Shown: piece by piece, positions 34,145 to 41,811 of the stretch
Layout: each line of letters begins with the position of its first letter
Position numbering within the stretch: the stretch's first letter is position 1
Assembly (NCBI GenBank): GCA_022775985.1
Contig: JALFIM010000020.1
Coordinates: forward strand, 1 to 43,638
Direction of reading: 5' to 3'
DNA length: 43,638 nucleotides
From: Prevotella sp.
GTDB lineage: Bacteria > Bacteroidota > Bacteroidia > Bacteroidales > Bacteroidaceae
The notes under the pieces: generated by a model
Seen by the model: the letters and a program-made list of their open reading frames with translations, nothing else
Database searches by the model: none
Told to the model about the DNA's origin: nothing
Program-made: the position numbers and the translations under genes

Positions 34145-35353
34145 TCAGCGCACGCAGTTCTTGCTCATGAAGTCATCAAACTCGGCACGGTAGCCATTGA
34201 ACACGTTGATGTCTACCTTGGGCGTGATGCCCCTCACGCGCCCGTCTGGGCACAACTGCCAGTACACGAGGTGTACGTCGGGCTTGTACTCGCCGTAGCG
34301 TGCTATCCACACGTTGTAGTTCTTCTTGAGGTCGGGGGCCAGCGGCAGGTACTTGTTGACGAACGTCTGGCTGATGTACAGCACGGGACGCGTACCCACG
34401 CGCCGCTCCACGGTCTGCATCCACGCCCGCACCGAGCGGAAGAGTGCCGACGGGCCGCCCATGCGCTCCACCTGGCGGGCCGTAGGCTCCACGTCGAGTA
34501 CGGGCGGCATGTCGCCCTTCCGGAAGTGGGTGTTGCGCAGGAAGAACGCCGCCTGTACGCTGCCCGGCGACGTGGTGGAGAAGAAGTGGTACGCGCCGCA
34601 CGCTATGCCCTGCCTACGCGCGGCGGCATAGTCGGCGGCATAGTAGCGGTTGCGGAGCGAGCGGCCCTCAGTAGACTTTATGTAGCAGAACGACACGGGA
34701 TAGTCCACAGTGCCGCTCACGCTCTTGCGGCTCAGGGTGCCAAGGTGTGATATGCGCACCTTGGCCCACTGTATGGGGTAATGCCGCCGCCCCACGTCGT
34801 GCTGGAAGCGCGATATGTCTATGCCGTACACACGGTCGGCGGTGTAGTTGAGCCGCTCTCCGAGGTAGCGGTCGGCCTTCCACTCGCCCACCCGTATGTG
34901 CCGCCGTGGCGAGAGTGCGAATCCCCACCCCTGACGCTTGCCGTGCCGCCATGAGCCGCCGTAGTAGGTGCCGTCGGCAGCGGCCAGAGAGCCGTAGCCC
35001 GACGGCAGCAGGCGGCTGTCCATACCGCCCGTGTACGTGCCTGTGGAGTCGGTGCGTGTGCCGCGCACTATGCTGTCGGCACGCCACGTGCCGCACACCG
35101 TGGTGCCTGTGCTGTCTGTCACCACGCCCAGTCCGGCACGCCGTCCGTGGTGCCACTGCCCCTCGTATGCCGTGCTGTCGCCTATGAGCAGTTGTCCGTA
35201 GCCCTCGGGACGGCCGTCGGCAGACACCTCGCCGATGTATGTGCGTCCGCCGCCGAGGGTGAGCGTGGCGCAGTCGGGGCGCACCTTGGTGCATGACGTG
35301 GCGGCGCAGAGCACGAGCGCGAGTGCCATGTATATAGATGTGTTTGCTTTCAT
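34145..35353 (-). CDS. MORN-repeat / GH25 lysozyme fusion, probable lipoprotein
   Basis: I chose the ATG at 35353 (MKANTSIYMALALVLCAATS, then CTK), giving a lipoprotein-like signal with Cys21 as candidate lipid anchor. The longer frame to 35608 lies inside the upstream gene. The 402-residue product has MORN-like repeats in its first half, for example YIGEVSADGRPEGYGQLLI, YEGQWHHGRRAGLGVV and YYGGSWRHGKRQGWGFAL. A GH25 muramidase domain follows (about 195-400): YGIDISRFQHD, FCYIKSTEG, the catalytic LDVE in MPPVLDVEPTA, WIARYG and PKVDINVFNG. GH25 enzymes cut the MurNAc-GlcNAc bond of peptidoglycan; MORN repeats may bind lipid or protein. Its start overlaps the upstream stop codon (ATGA). Confidence 0.87.
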   Translation of the reverse strand: MKANTSIYMALALVLCAATSCTKVRPDCATLTLGGGRTYIGEVSADGRPEGYGQLLIGDSTAYEGQWHHGRRAGLGVVTDSTGTTVCGTWRADSIVRGTRTDSTGTYTGGMDSRLLPSGYGSLAAADGTYYGGSWRHGKRQGWGFALSPRRHIRVGEWKADRYLGERLNYTADRVYGIDISRFQHDVGRRHYPIQWAKVRISHLGTLSRKSVSGTVDYPVSFCYIKSTEGRSLRNRYYAADYAAARRQGIACGAYHFFSTTSPGSVQAAFFLRNTHFRKGDMPPVLDVEPTARQVERMGGPSALFRSVRAWMQTVERRVGTRPVLYISQTFVNKYLPLAPDLKKNYNVWIARYGEYKPDVHLVYWQLCPDGRVRGITPKVDINVFNGYRAEFDDFMSKNCVR

Positions 35354-36372
35354 TGCCAGCCTCCTTTCATCAGCAGCCGCGACACCTCGCTGCGCCCTGC
35401 TATATGTCCGTCTACTATGATGCCCGCGAAGAGTCCGCGCGGCGTGAACAGCGGCGTGCCCGACGTGGTGAGCACGCGTGGGAACGACACGTCGCGCCCC
35501 TTGCGCCGCCCTGCCACTACTACGGGGCGTGCCGCCGACTGCGCCGTATAGTCTATGCCTATGCCGCCGAAGCCAGTGGCGAGGAGCGAGCGATTGGTGG
35601 TGTTCCACGGCAGCAGGTACTGCGCCTTCACGCCACTTGGCGTGGTGGCATCGGCGGTCTGCAGCAGTGCGAGGCGGTGGCGTGCCGTAGTGGCCACGAG
35701 CCGGCAGCCGATGGTGTCGGTGGCGGCATCGCCGTCGTGGCGCACAAAGGCGCGGCAGACGGTGCGGTGTGTCACCGTGAGCGGTGACTGTGAGGCCATG
35801 AGCGAGTCGGCCACGGCCTTGGTGCGGCGCAGGGCTACGAGGGCGGCGGCGCGGTGCGAGGCCAGCGCGGCTATGTTCTGGTAGCCCTCATCCTGCACGC
35901 CATGCACGCGCATGTAGTAGTCGAGCTCGGCCTTGTCGTGCTCGGCGAGCCTCACGTCGGCCGACAGGCGGCGACAGGCGGCGGCAAGCAGCCGCGCGGC
36001 CGGTGCCTTGGGGGTGCGGGCGGTGTCGGGCAAGGTCGTGACTATGCGCCCACGGCACGACGGCAGCATGGGCCAGCGGTTCATCCAGCAGCCCACGGCG
36101 AGCCTGCTGACCGCCGCCTCATCGGCCGACAGCGACAGCCCCACGGGCAGTGTGTCGCCCTCTACTGCCTGAAACCACATCACGGCGCGTCCGCCGGCAC
36201 GCAGCTCGTAGCACGAGCTTGTCTGCACCACCACCCCACTGCGGCGCATGCCGTCGGCCGTGGAGGGCAGACAACGCCCCACGCTGACGCACACGGCCGC
36301 GCACACGGCCGCCAAGGCGGTGAGCCCCACGCGGTGGCGGCGCACATACGACATAAGTTTTATGAGTATCAT
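35350..36372 (-). CDS. Exported or membrane-anchored protein of unknown function, coupled to the GH25 gene
   Basis: A 340-residue protein starting MILIKLMSYVRRHRVGLTAL; a start at the internal Met7 is also possible. A single hydrophobic stretch (VGLTALAAVCAAVCVSVG) suggests an anchor or signal. The rest is Arg/Ala-rich and periplasmic in character. The middle contains HDKAELDYYMRVHGVQDEGY, and the C-terminal third has GFGGIGIDYTAQSAARPVVV, then FPRVLTTSGTPLFTPRGLFA and GIIVDGHIAG. The last part is vaguely like a trypsin-fold core, but no catalytic triad can be assigned. I do not recognise the family. The 4-base overlap with the MORN-GH25 gene implies coupled translation and perhaps a joint envelope role. 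Confidence 0.65.
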   Translation of the reverse strand: MILIKLMSYVRRHRVGLTALAAVCAAVCVSVGRCLPSTADGMRRSGVVVQTSSCYELRAGGRAVMWFQAVEGDTLPVGLSLSADEAAVSRLAVGCWMNRWPMLPSCRGRIVTTLPDTARTPKAPAARLLAAACRRLSADVRLAEHDKAELDYYMRVHGVQDEGYQNIAALASHRAAALVALRRTKAVADSLMASQSPLTVTHRTVCRAFVRHDGDAATDTIGCRLVATTARHRLALLQTADATTPSGVKAQYLLPWNTTNRSLLATGFGGIGIDYTAQSAARPVVVAGRRKGRDVSFPRVLTTSGTPLFTPRGLFAGIIVDGHIAGRSEVSRLLMKGGWQ

Positions 36373-36467
36373 CTGGCACGTAATATTTAAGACAACGCGA
36401 AGTTAATAATTATTTCGATATGTCGGTCATCAGAGGCCGACTTATTTTCGTGGCCGCACGTGTCTGC

Positions 36468-36570
36468 GAAACGGCCCATTCCGCACTGCGATTCGGCCCA
36501 TTTCGCACGCTAAAACGGCCCATTTCGCACGCCAAAATGGGCCGTTTTGCAACGCGTTGTATATCAACGT
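36468..36570 (+). repeat. Three-plus-one 22-bp palindromic repeat element, copy C
   Basis: Direct units start at 36468, 36490 and 36512 (22-base period). The inverted unit AAATGGGCCGTTTT at 36535-36548 pairs perfectly with 36512-36525 (14 bp, 9-base loop). The tail ATATCAACGTATTACAGC lies at 36561-36578. Unlike copies A and B it sits between divergent genes (36372 minus and 36734 plus), so it cannot simply be a terminator of an upstream plus-strand gene. The rest of the 36373-36733 gap holds a promoter-like element. Confidence 0.88.
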
Positions 36571-36673
36571 ATTACAGCATCGCATATCATTGATGGACAG
36601 AAAGTTGCCATCCGATGGGCAGAAATTACGCTTTTTTGGCGGATTATTGCATGGCCGTGACGCTAAAAGTCAG

Positions 36674-36681
36674 TAATTTTG
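36674..36681 (+). promoter_or_regulatory. -7 promoter element of the GH43 gene
   Basis: TAATTTTG followed by CA matches the consensus and lies 52 bases before the ATG at 36734. Candidate TTG elements at 36646 and 36657 are 25 and 14 bases away, neither at the ideal distance. Confidence 0.45.
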
Positions 36682-36733
36682 CACTACTTAAATGCACAAT
36701 TATACGACAAACCTTTAATTCATATTCTTTCTA

Positions 36734-39700
36734 ATGAGAAATATCTTAATGACGCTCACCGCACTCGCGGCATCTGCCACGGCCACAGCACAGACATCGC
36801 TCAGCTGCCTGTACCAGCAGCCCGTGTGGGGAGCCTACAACGCAAGCGCAGTGGCCGTAGACCTCGACAACAACGGTTACCGCGACCTCGTGCTCGCCGG
36901 CATCGGCAGCAACATCACAAACTATGCCGGCGTGAACTCTTGGGAGAAGGAACGTTTCTGCCGCGTGGCGCTTTTCAACACCACCACCAAGCGGTGGAAG
37001 ATAGCCGGATTCCGCGACCCCAACAAGCCCGACAATAACGGTCTCAACGTGTCTGACCGCCCGTCGCTGTCGGCATGCGACATCAACCAGGACGGCATCA
37101 TGGACATCGTGGCCTTCGAGTCGTCAGGCCTCGACTACGACAACGAGCCGATGATTGACAAGGTGAGCCGCGAGGGCATATTCCTCGGCAAGGGCGACGG
37201 CACGTTCGTGCAGTTCACCCCCACGTTCATCGACGCTGAGGGCAAACCCGTGAGCTTCGACCTGCGCTCCATACTCTCGGCCGACGTGGCCGACTTCAAC
37301 AACGACGGACTCATAGACATCGTGGGCATAGGCTACCGCCGCAACGGCGGCGCGGCCGTGACATACCCCGAAGCCAACGTGGTGCTGCTCAACAGGGGCG
37401 GCGGACGCTTCGAGGTGACGCACTTCCTCAGCGGCGACTACGTGACGGCGTACGGACAGAAGAAGCAGAAGTACCACTTCGAGTGCGGACAGGTACAGGC
37501 GTACGACTTCAACAACGACGGGTACGTGGACTTCTTCGTGAACGCCAACTCCAACGACCGCAACGTGCTCGGCACCACCAACGGCACCAGCACGCACTTC
37601 TCCGAGATATTCCTCAACGACCCCGAGCACCCCGGACAGTTCCGCCGCCTCAACATCGGCAGCATGGGCATACCGGCAATGTCGGAGGGTGGCGTGGCCA
37701 TAGCCGACTACAACAACGACGGTCTGCCCGACTTCTTCTTCTCTGGCTGGACGGGCAACGGACGGCAGCAGTACGCGTGGCGCGTGTACCAGGCCAGCCT
37801 CGGCACCGACGGGGCCCTGAAGTACACGAGCCGCGGCAACAGCGGTCTGCCTGAGATGCGCAACCAGAACTCCACGGCCACGCAGTACGGGGCCATGGAC
37901 TGGGACGGTGACGGCAACTTCGATATATTCAACCTCGGATGGTCTACACGCGAGAGCATGCAGACGTGCTTCATAAGCCTCGGCACGGGCACGGGCTCAT
38001 TCAAGGAGTCGGCACGCATGGGCGGCGGCTCGGAGGGGTGCGTGGCATTCATAGACTGGAACGGCGACGGTGTGAACGACTTTGCCATGGCAGGGCAGAC
38101 CTCCGACACCAAGTTCTACAAGAACATAGACGGGCTGACACGCATGTTCTCCACCACCAAGAACCCCAACGCGGCACCGGCACGCCCCGACGCGCCCACA
38201 CTGCATGAGCCCGCAGTAGCAGCCGACGGCAGCGTGACTCTGGCATGGGAGGAGGCCGCCACGTCCAAGAAGAATGTCACGTTCGAGTACTACGTGCGCG
38301 ATGCTGAGGGCCACACCGTGGCCGGCGGCAACTCATTCATAGGCAGCGACAAGGACGGAGTGCGCAAGGTCAACCAGCCGGGCAACGCCTACAACTCACG
38401 CACCGTGACGCTGCACCTGCCCGACGGCACCTACACCTACGGCGTGCAGACCGTAGACGCGGCACTGCAAGGCTCGCAGTTCGCCACAGGCAAGTTCGTA
38501 ATATCGGGCAGCAGCAGCGAGAAGCCCGCGGCGATGGCCATGCCCGACGCCCCTGATGACGTGAAGCCCGCCACGGGATACGTCAACCCGGTGATAAACG
38601 AGAACGCTCCCGACCCGTCGGTGATACGCGCCGACGACGGCACATACTACCTCTACGCCACTCAGCGCGGCAACAACGTGGTGCCTGTGTACAGCTCCAA
38701 GAACCTCACCAACTGGACTTTCCTCGGCTCTGTGTTCAATGACGCCACCTATCCGTCACAGGCACGCGTCGGTCTCCCGGGCAACGTGTGGGCTTGCGAT
38801 GGCAACTACGTAGACGGCAAGTACCTGCTCTACTACTCCAAGTCGGAGTGGGGAGGCGAATGGACGTGCGGCCTGGCGGTGTCGGTAGCCGACAAGCCCG
38901 AAGGCCCATACACCAACCCCACAAAGCTCTTCGACAGTTCGGAGATAGGAGTGCAGAACAGTATAGACCCGTTCTTCATAGAGGAGGACGGCCACAAGTA
39001 CATATTCTGGGGCAGCTTCCGCGGCATATACGGCATAGAACTGTCTGACGACGGCATGGCTGTGAAGACAGGTGCCACCAAGAAGAAGATAGCCGGCACA
39101 CTCACCGAGGGCACCTACATCATAAAGCACGACGGCTACTACTACCTCGTGGGCTCCGCCGGCTCGTGCTGCGAGGGTGCCAACAGCACATACCACCTGG
39201 TGGTGGCACGCTCCAAGAACCTCTTTGGCCCCTATGTAGACCGTGTGGGCAAGTCGGCACTCGACAACCACTTCTCCAGTCTGCTCTACCGCTCATCCAA
39301 GGTGGTGGGCCCGGGCCACTGCTCCGAGTTCGTGCAGGACGACGCAGGGCAGTACTGGGTGCTCTACCACGGCTACGATGCCGGCAACATAAGCGCGGGA
39401 CGCAAGACATACCTCGACAAGGTGACGTGGGATGAGGACGGATGGCCCGTGATAAAGGAGATGCGTCCGTCGGAGAACGGCGAGTGCGAGCCCCCCGTCA
39501 TCAAGACCACGGGCATAGAGGACATCAATGCCGACAGCGCGGAGAAGCACGGCATACACCTCTCGTCGCACATGGTGGACGACCATCTCACCATCACCTC
39601 CGAGCGTCAGGAGCCGTTCTCATGGCAGGTGGTGACCATACACGGCGAGAAGTGGCTCAGCGGCAAGGCACAGAACGGTGCCACCGTGGTAGACACCTAC

Positions 39701-39781
39701 GCCATACCGGCCGGCCTCTACCTCGTGAACATAAAGACATCTCACGGCTCCGTCACCGAGAAGATAATACGCAAGCAGTGA
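36734..39781 (+). CDS. Exported FG-GAP/VCBS plus GH43 arabinanase/xylosidase-like protein
   Basis: A 1015-residue secreted protein (signal MRNILMTLTALAASATATAQ). The first about 480 residues carry FG-GAP/VCBS calcium-binding repeats with D-x-[DN]-x-[DN]-G loops, such as DLDNNGYRDLVLAG, DINQDGIMDIVAF, DFNNDGLIDIVG, DYNNDGLPDFFFSG and DWDGDGNFDIFNLG, a likely beta-propeller. A fibronectin-III-like domain follows (about 485-590), then a GH43 five-bladed propeller (about 612-915). The latter has NAPDPSVIRADDGTYYLYA (base Asp near 626), the SIDPFF Asp near 743 and the acid Glu in TEGTYIIKH near 791. The last about 85 residues look like a type IX secretion sorting domain (WQVVTIHGEKWLSGKA, IPAGLYLVNIKTSHG). 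GH43 enzymes act on arabinans and xylans; the exact substrate is not assignable. No susC/susD pair is nearby. Confidence 0.87.
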   Translation: MRNILMTLTALAASATATAQTSLSCLYQQPVWGAYNASAVAVDLDNNGYRDLVLAGIGSNITNYAGVNSWEKERFCRVALFNTTTKRWKIAGFRDPNKPDNNGLNVSDRPSLSACDINQDGIMDIVAFESSGLDYDNEPMIDKVSREGIFLGKGDGTFVQFTPTFIDAEGKPVSFDLRSILSADVADFNNDGLIDIVGIGYRRNGGAAVTYPEANVVLLNRGGGRFEVTHFLSGDYVTAYGQKKQKYHFECGQVQAYDFNNDGYVDFFVNANSNDRNVLGTTNGTSTHFSEIFLNDPEHPGQFRRLNIGSMGIPAMSEGGVAIADYNNDGLPDFFFSGWTGNGRQQYAWRVYQASLGTDGALKYTSRGNSGLPEMRNQNSTATQYGAMDWDGDGNFDIFNLGWSTRESMQTCFISLGTGTGSFKESARMGGGSEGCVAFIDWNGDGVNDFAMAGQTSDTKFYKNIDGLTRMFSTTKNPNAAPARPDAPTLHEPAVAADGSVTLAWEEAATSKKNVTFEYYVRDAEGHTVAGGNSFIGSDKDGVRKVNQPGNAYNSRTVTLHLPDGTYTYGVQTVDAALQGSQFATGKFVISGSSSEKPAAMAMPDAPDDVKPATGYVNPVINENAPDPSVIRADDGTYYLYATQRGNNVVPVYSSKNLTNWTFLGSVFNDATYPSQARVGLPGNVWACDGNYVDGKYLLYYSKSEWGGEWTCGLAVSVADKPEGPYTNPTKLFDSSEIGVQNSIDPFFIEEDGHKYIFWGSFRGIYGIELSDDGMAVKTGATKKKIAGTLTEGTYIIKHDGYYYLVGSAGSCCEGANSTYHLVVARSKNLFGPYVDRVGKSALDNHFSSLLYRSSKVVGPGHCSEFVQDDAGQYWVLYHGYDAGNISAGRKTYLDKVTWDEDGWPVIKEMRPSENGECEPPVIKTTGIEDINADSAEKHGIHLSSHMVDDHLTITSERQEPFSWQVVTIHGEKWLSGKAQNGATVVDTYAIPAGLYLVNIKTSHGSVTEKIIRKQ

Positions 39782-39809
39782 CGACAGGCACTGACGGCAT
39801 GAACGAAAT

Positions 39810-39848
39810 ACGCCCCAGGGACAGGTTCTCAGCCTGTCTCTGGGGCGT
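39810..39848 (+). terminator. Terminator-like hairpin after the GH43 gene
   Basis: ACGCCCCAG-g-GACAGG pairs with CCTGTC-t-CTGGGGCGT (a 16-bp stem with one G-U) around a 7-base loop, 29 bases after the stop codon. The following AACTTATT is only weakly U-rich. Confidence 0.65.
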
Positions 39849-39926
39849 AACTTATTAAAAGAATAATCAAGATTATTCCTATGTCAAGAACACCTTAATA
39901 TAAAGTCCATCCTGTGTCAAATGTTC

Positions 39927-39970
39927 AAGGTATAGGATTCTTCACTCTTCACTCTTCACTTTTCCCTTAA
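39927..39970 (-). repeat. Copy of the 58-bp intergenic repeat (downstream of the kinase gene)
   Basis: ATAGGATTCTTCACTCTTC...CACTTTTCCCTTAAA corresponds to the repeat found in tandem at 41000-41215 and at 43519-43638. It lies directly past the kinase terminator. Confidence 0.75.
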
Positions 39971-39986
39971 AAACGGCTCAAGCCGT
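39969..39986 (-). terminator. Intrinsic terminator of the kinase gene
   Basis: On the minus strand ACGGCTTGAGCCGT (39986-39973) forms a short hairpin followed by a U-run (39973-39969), 5 bases after the kinase stop codon. Confidence 0.7.
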
Positions 39987-39990
39987 GCCC

Positions 39991-40953
39991 TCACGGCCAC
40001 TGACTGCGGTCGAGCACTTGATTGTCTCCGCCCAAAGAAGCGGTGTCTGTGATGCCTACGGCCTGTTGGTCTACGGCATTGGAAGCGGCGGCGCGGCGAT
40101 GGGAGAGCGTCAGTCCTATGAACACCATCAGCACAACCACGGCCACCGACAGCAGCCATGCGGCCATACGCCACGGCAGACGCTCCACCGACAGTATGGC
40201 ACGCACCTGCATTATGCTGGACGGACGGTGCGAGATGTCGGCAGCGGCGCACTCCGAGGCTATGCGCCTGAGCATGCGGCTGCGCGTGGCCTCGGCCATG
40301 TCGGCCACCACCATGCCTAAGGAGTAGATGTCGGCACGCGCGTCTGCCGTGGTGCCCTCGGCCAACTGCTCGGGCGCGATGTACCCCATCGTGCCGGCAG
40401 GTGACTTGAGTATGCAGAAGGCATCGCTGTCGGAGAGACTGAAGTCAATAACCCTCACATCCTTGCCACGGTGCGTCACCATGATGTTGGCGGGCTTCAG
40501 GTCACGGTGTATAATCTGTTTGCCGTGCATATACTCAAGGGCATCGAGCAACTGCCGCACTATCTTCATGGCCAGTTCGGCGGAGAGCATCTTGCGGGCT
40601 ATGAGACTCTCAAGCGTGTCACCGTCTACATACTCCATCACTATGGTGTCGCCCAGCCCCTCTATATGCTCCATGTCAAGCGTGCGGCAGATGTATGGGT
40701 GCTCCAGTTGCAGCCCTATCTCAAACTCCTTGCGCAACGCCTGGCGGTAGATGGGCGTGTAGGCGTAGTCGGCCTTCAGGCATTTCAGCATGTACCGCTT
40801 GCCGTATCTTGTGGCGGTGAGCATGCGCGTGTGGCCCGAGCGCGACACATAGCACTCCTGCAAGTTGCCGAACGTGCCGCCCATATCTGCCGAAGCGATA
40901 CCCATCTCACCGTCTATGTCGGTGGTGTAGCCCGATGTATTGTCGTCTGTCAT
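39991..40953 (-). CDS. Hanks-type serine/threonine protein kinase with C-terminal membrane segment
   Basis: A 320-residue membrane-bound kinase. Motifs are the ATP-binding Lys57 in YMLKCLK, a helix-C Glu in LRKEFEIG, the hinge MEYVDG, the catalytic loop IIHRDLKPANIMV (Asp151, Lys153, Asn156), a DFS triplet (Asp170-Phe-Ser172) in place of DFG, and APEQ at 194-197. ADIYSLGMVVADM follows. A glycine-rich P-loop is not obvious near residues 25-40. One membrane helix (about 262-283, WRMAAWLLSVAVVVLMVFIG) leaves a short extracytoplasmic tail without PASTA repeats. It is downstream of the STLKRL-protein and BspA-type lipoprotein genes on the same strand, separated by 58-bp repeats. A signalling link between the three is plausible but inferred. 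Confidence 0.9.
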   Translation of the reverse strand: MTDDNTSGYTTDIDGEMGIASADMGGTFGNLQECYVSRSGHTRMLTATRYGKRYMLKCLKADYAYTPIYRQALRKEFEIGLQLEHPYICRTLDMEHIEGLGDTIVMEYVDGDTLESLIARKMLSAELAMKIVRQLLDALEYMHGKQIIHRDLKPANIMVTHRGKDVRVIDFSLSDSDAFCILKSPAGTMGYIAPEQLAEGTTADARADIYSLGMVVADMAEATRSRMLRRIASECAAADISHRPSSIMQVRAILSVERLPWRMAAWLLSVAVVVLMVFIGLTLSHRRAAASNAVDQQAVGITDTASLGGDNQVLDRSQWP

Positions 40954-40999
40954 TACTGTTCTGATTACGGATTACAAATTATAAATCACGAAGAAATGA

Positions 41000-41215
41000 G
41001 CCTTCGGTATAGGATTTTTCACTCTTCCCTTTTCACTTTTCCCCTAAACAGCCAAAGCCATTGGATTCTTCACTCTTCGTTCTTAACTCTTCACTTTTCC
41101 TTTGAAAAGCCAAAGCCATTGGATTCTTCACTCTTCGTTCTTAACTCTTCACTTTTCCTTTGAAAAGCCAAGGCCATAGGATTCTTCACTCTTCGTTCTT
41201 AACTCTTCACTTAAC
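41000..41215 (-). repeat. Tandem 58-bp repeats between the kinase and STLKRL-protein genes
   Basis: Units starting GCCAAAGCCATTGGATTCTT are at 41051 and 41109, and GCCAAGGCCATAGGATTCTT is at 41167 (58-base period). A diverged partial unit occupies about 41000-41050. Each ends in CACTCTTCGTTCTTAACTCT and TCACTTTTCC. The array overlaps the 3' end of the STLKRL gene: the TGA at 41207-41209 is part of the repeat (AAGTGAAGAG on the minus strand). Confidence 0.88.
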
Positions 41216-41791
41216 ATGCTTTTCCCTTAACCTCGCGATAGTCAGCCCGCCGTTGCGCCCTGCCACGAACGCCGGCGTAGTGTCGCCATCGCGGATGAGA
41301 TTCGGCAAGTACAGCGGATAGCCTATGATGAAACAGCCTGACACGAAAGTGTCGCCCACCTGCATCTTGCTGTTGTGCGATTCCGTCACGCGGTACGTAC
41401 TGTCGCCGAGGTACTCAAGCAGCAACAGGCGGTTTGGCGACCATCCTATCTCCACCATGTCGCCAACGGCGAGACTGCTGCTCTGAATCTGACGGGCATT
41501 GAAGAACGACGAGGTGTACCTTGAGGTGGTCTTGAGCCAGTCTACGAACGCCGTATAGTTTCGGTAACCCACATATACGGCCAACTGGTCGAGCGTAGCG
41601 ACACGCGGTTTGTGCATGTCGCCCACATATCCGTACAGTCTTTTCAACGTAGACGGCGACACTGCGAGCATGTACTTCTTCTGCAAGTGCAACGAGAACA
41701 CCTCAAAGTCGGTGGTCGTAAGCAGCCGTTTGCCGTAGCGTTGTTCCACGATACGTTTCAGCTCCTCTATCTCTGGTGTGCTCATATTCAT
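41207..41791 (-). CDS. Kinase-linked 'STLKRL' protein, putative DNA-binding
   Basis: I chose the ATG at 41791 (MNMSTPEIEELKRIVEQRYG); an ATG 6 bases further in is also possible, and the longer frame overlaps the upstream gene. The 194-residue protein has an N-terminal helical region with the characteristic segments VSPSTLKRLYGYVGD (about 44-58) and ATLDQLAVYVGYRNYTAFVD (about 65-84). I associate these with a Bacteroidetes-specific family that looks like a helix-turn-helix, often next to signalling genes. A C-terminal beta-rich part (LAVGDMVEIGWSPNRLLLLE, then KMQVGDTFVSGCFIIGYPLY) may bind a ligand. The end of the gene is formed by a 58-bp repeat, and it starts 20 bases after the lipoprotein stop, so they probably share a transcript. 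Confidence 0.75.
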   Translation of the reverse strand: MNMSTPEIEELKRIVEQRYGKRLLTTTDFEVFSLHLQKKYMLAVSPSTLKRLYGYVGDMHKPRVATLDQLAVYVGYRNYTAFVDWLKTTSRYTSSFFNARQIQSSSLAVGDMVEIGWSPNRLLLLEYLGDSTYRVTESHNSKMQVGDTFVSGCFIIGYPLYLPNLIRDGDTTPAFVAGRNGGLTIARLREKHVK

Positions 41792-41811
41792 TATTTTTTT
41801 GACAAGTCCCT

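Noticed and set aside
33675..34750. Plus-strand frames crossing the right island junction
   Set aside because: They cross the composition boundary and lie antisense to the operon and the GH25 gene, with no credible start context or domain.
40976..41215. Frames rich in Ser, Leu and Phe encoded in the 58-bp repeats
   Set aside because: Products of tandem repeats read as protein. They carry no independent coding signal and overlap the gene end.
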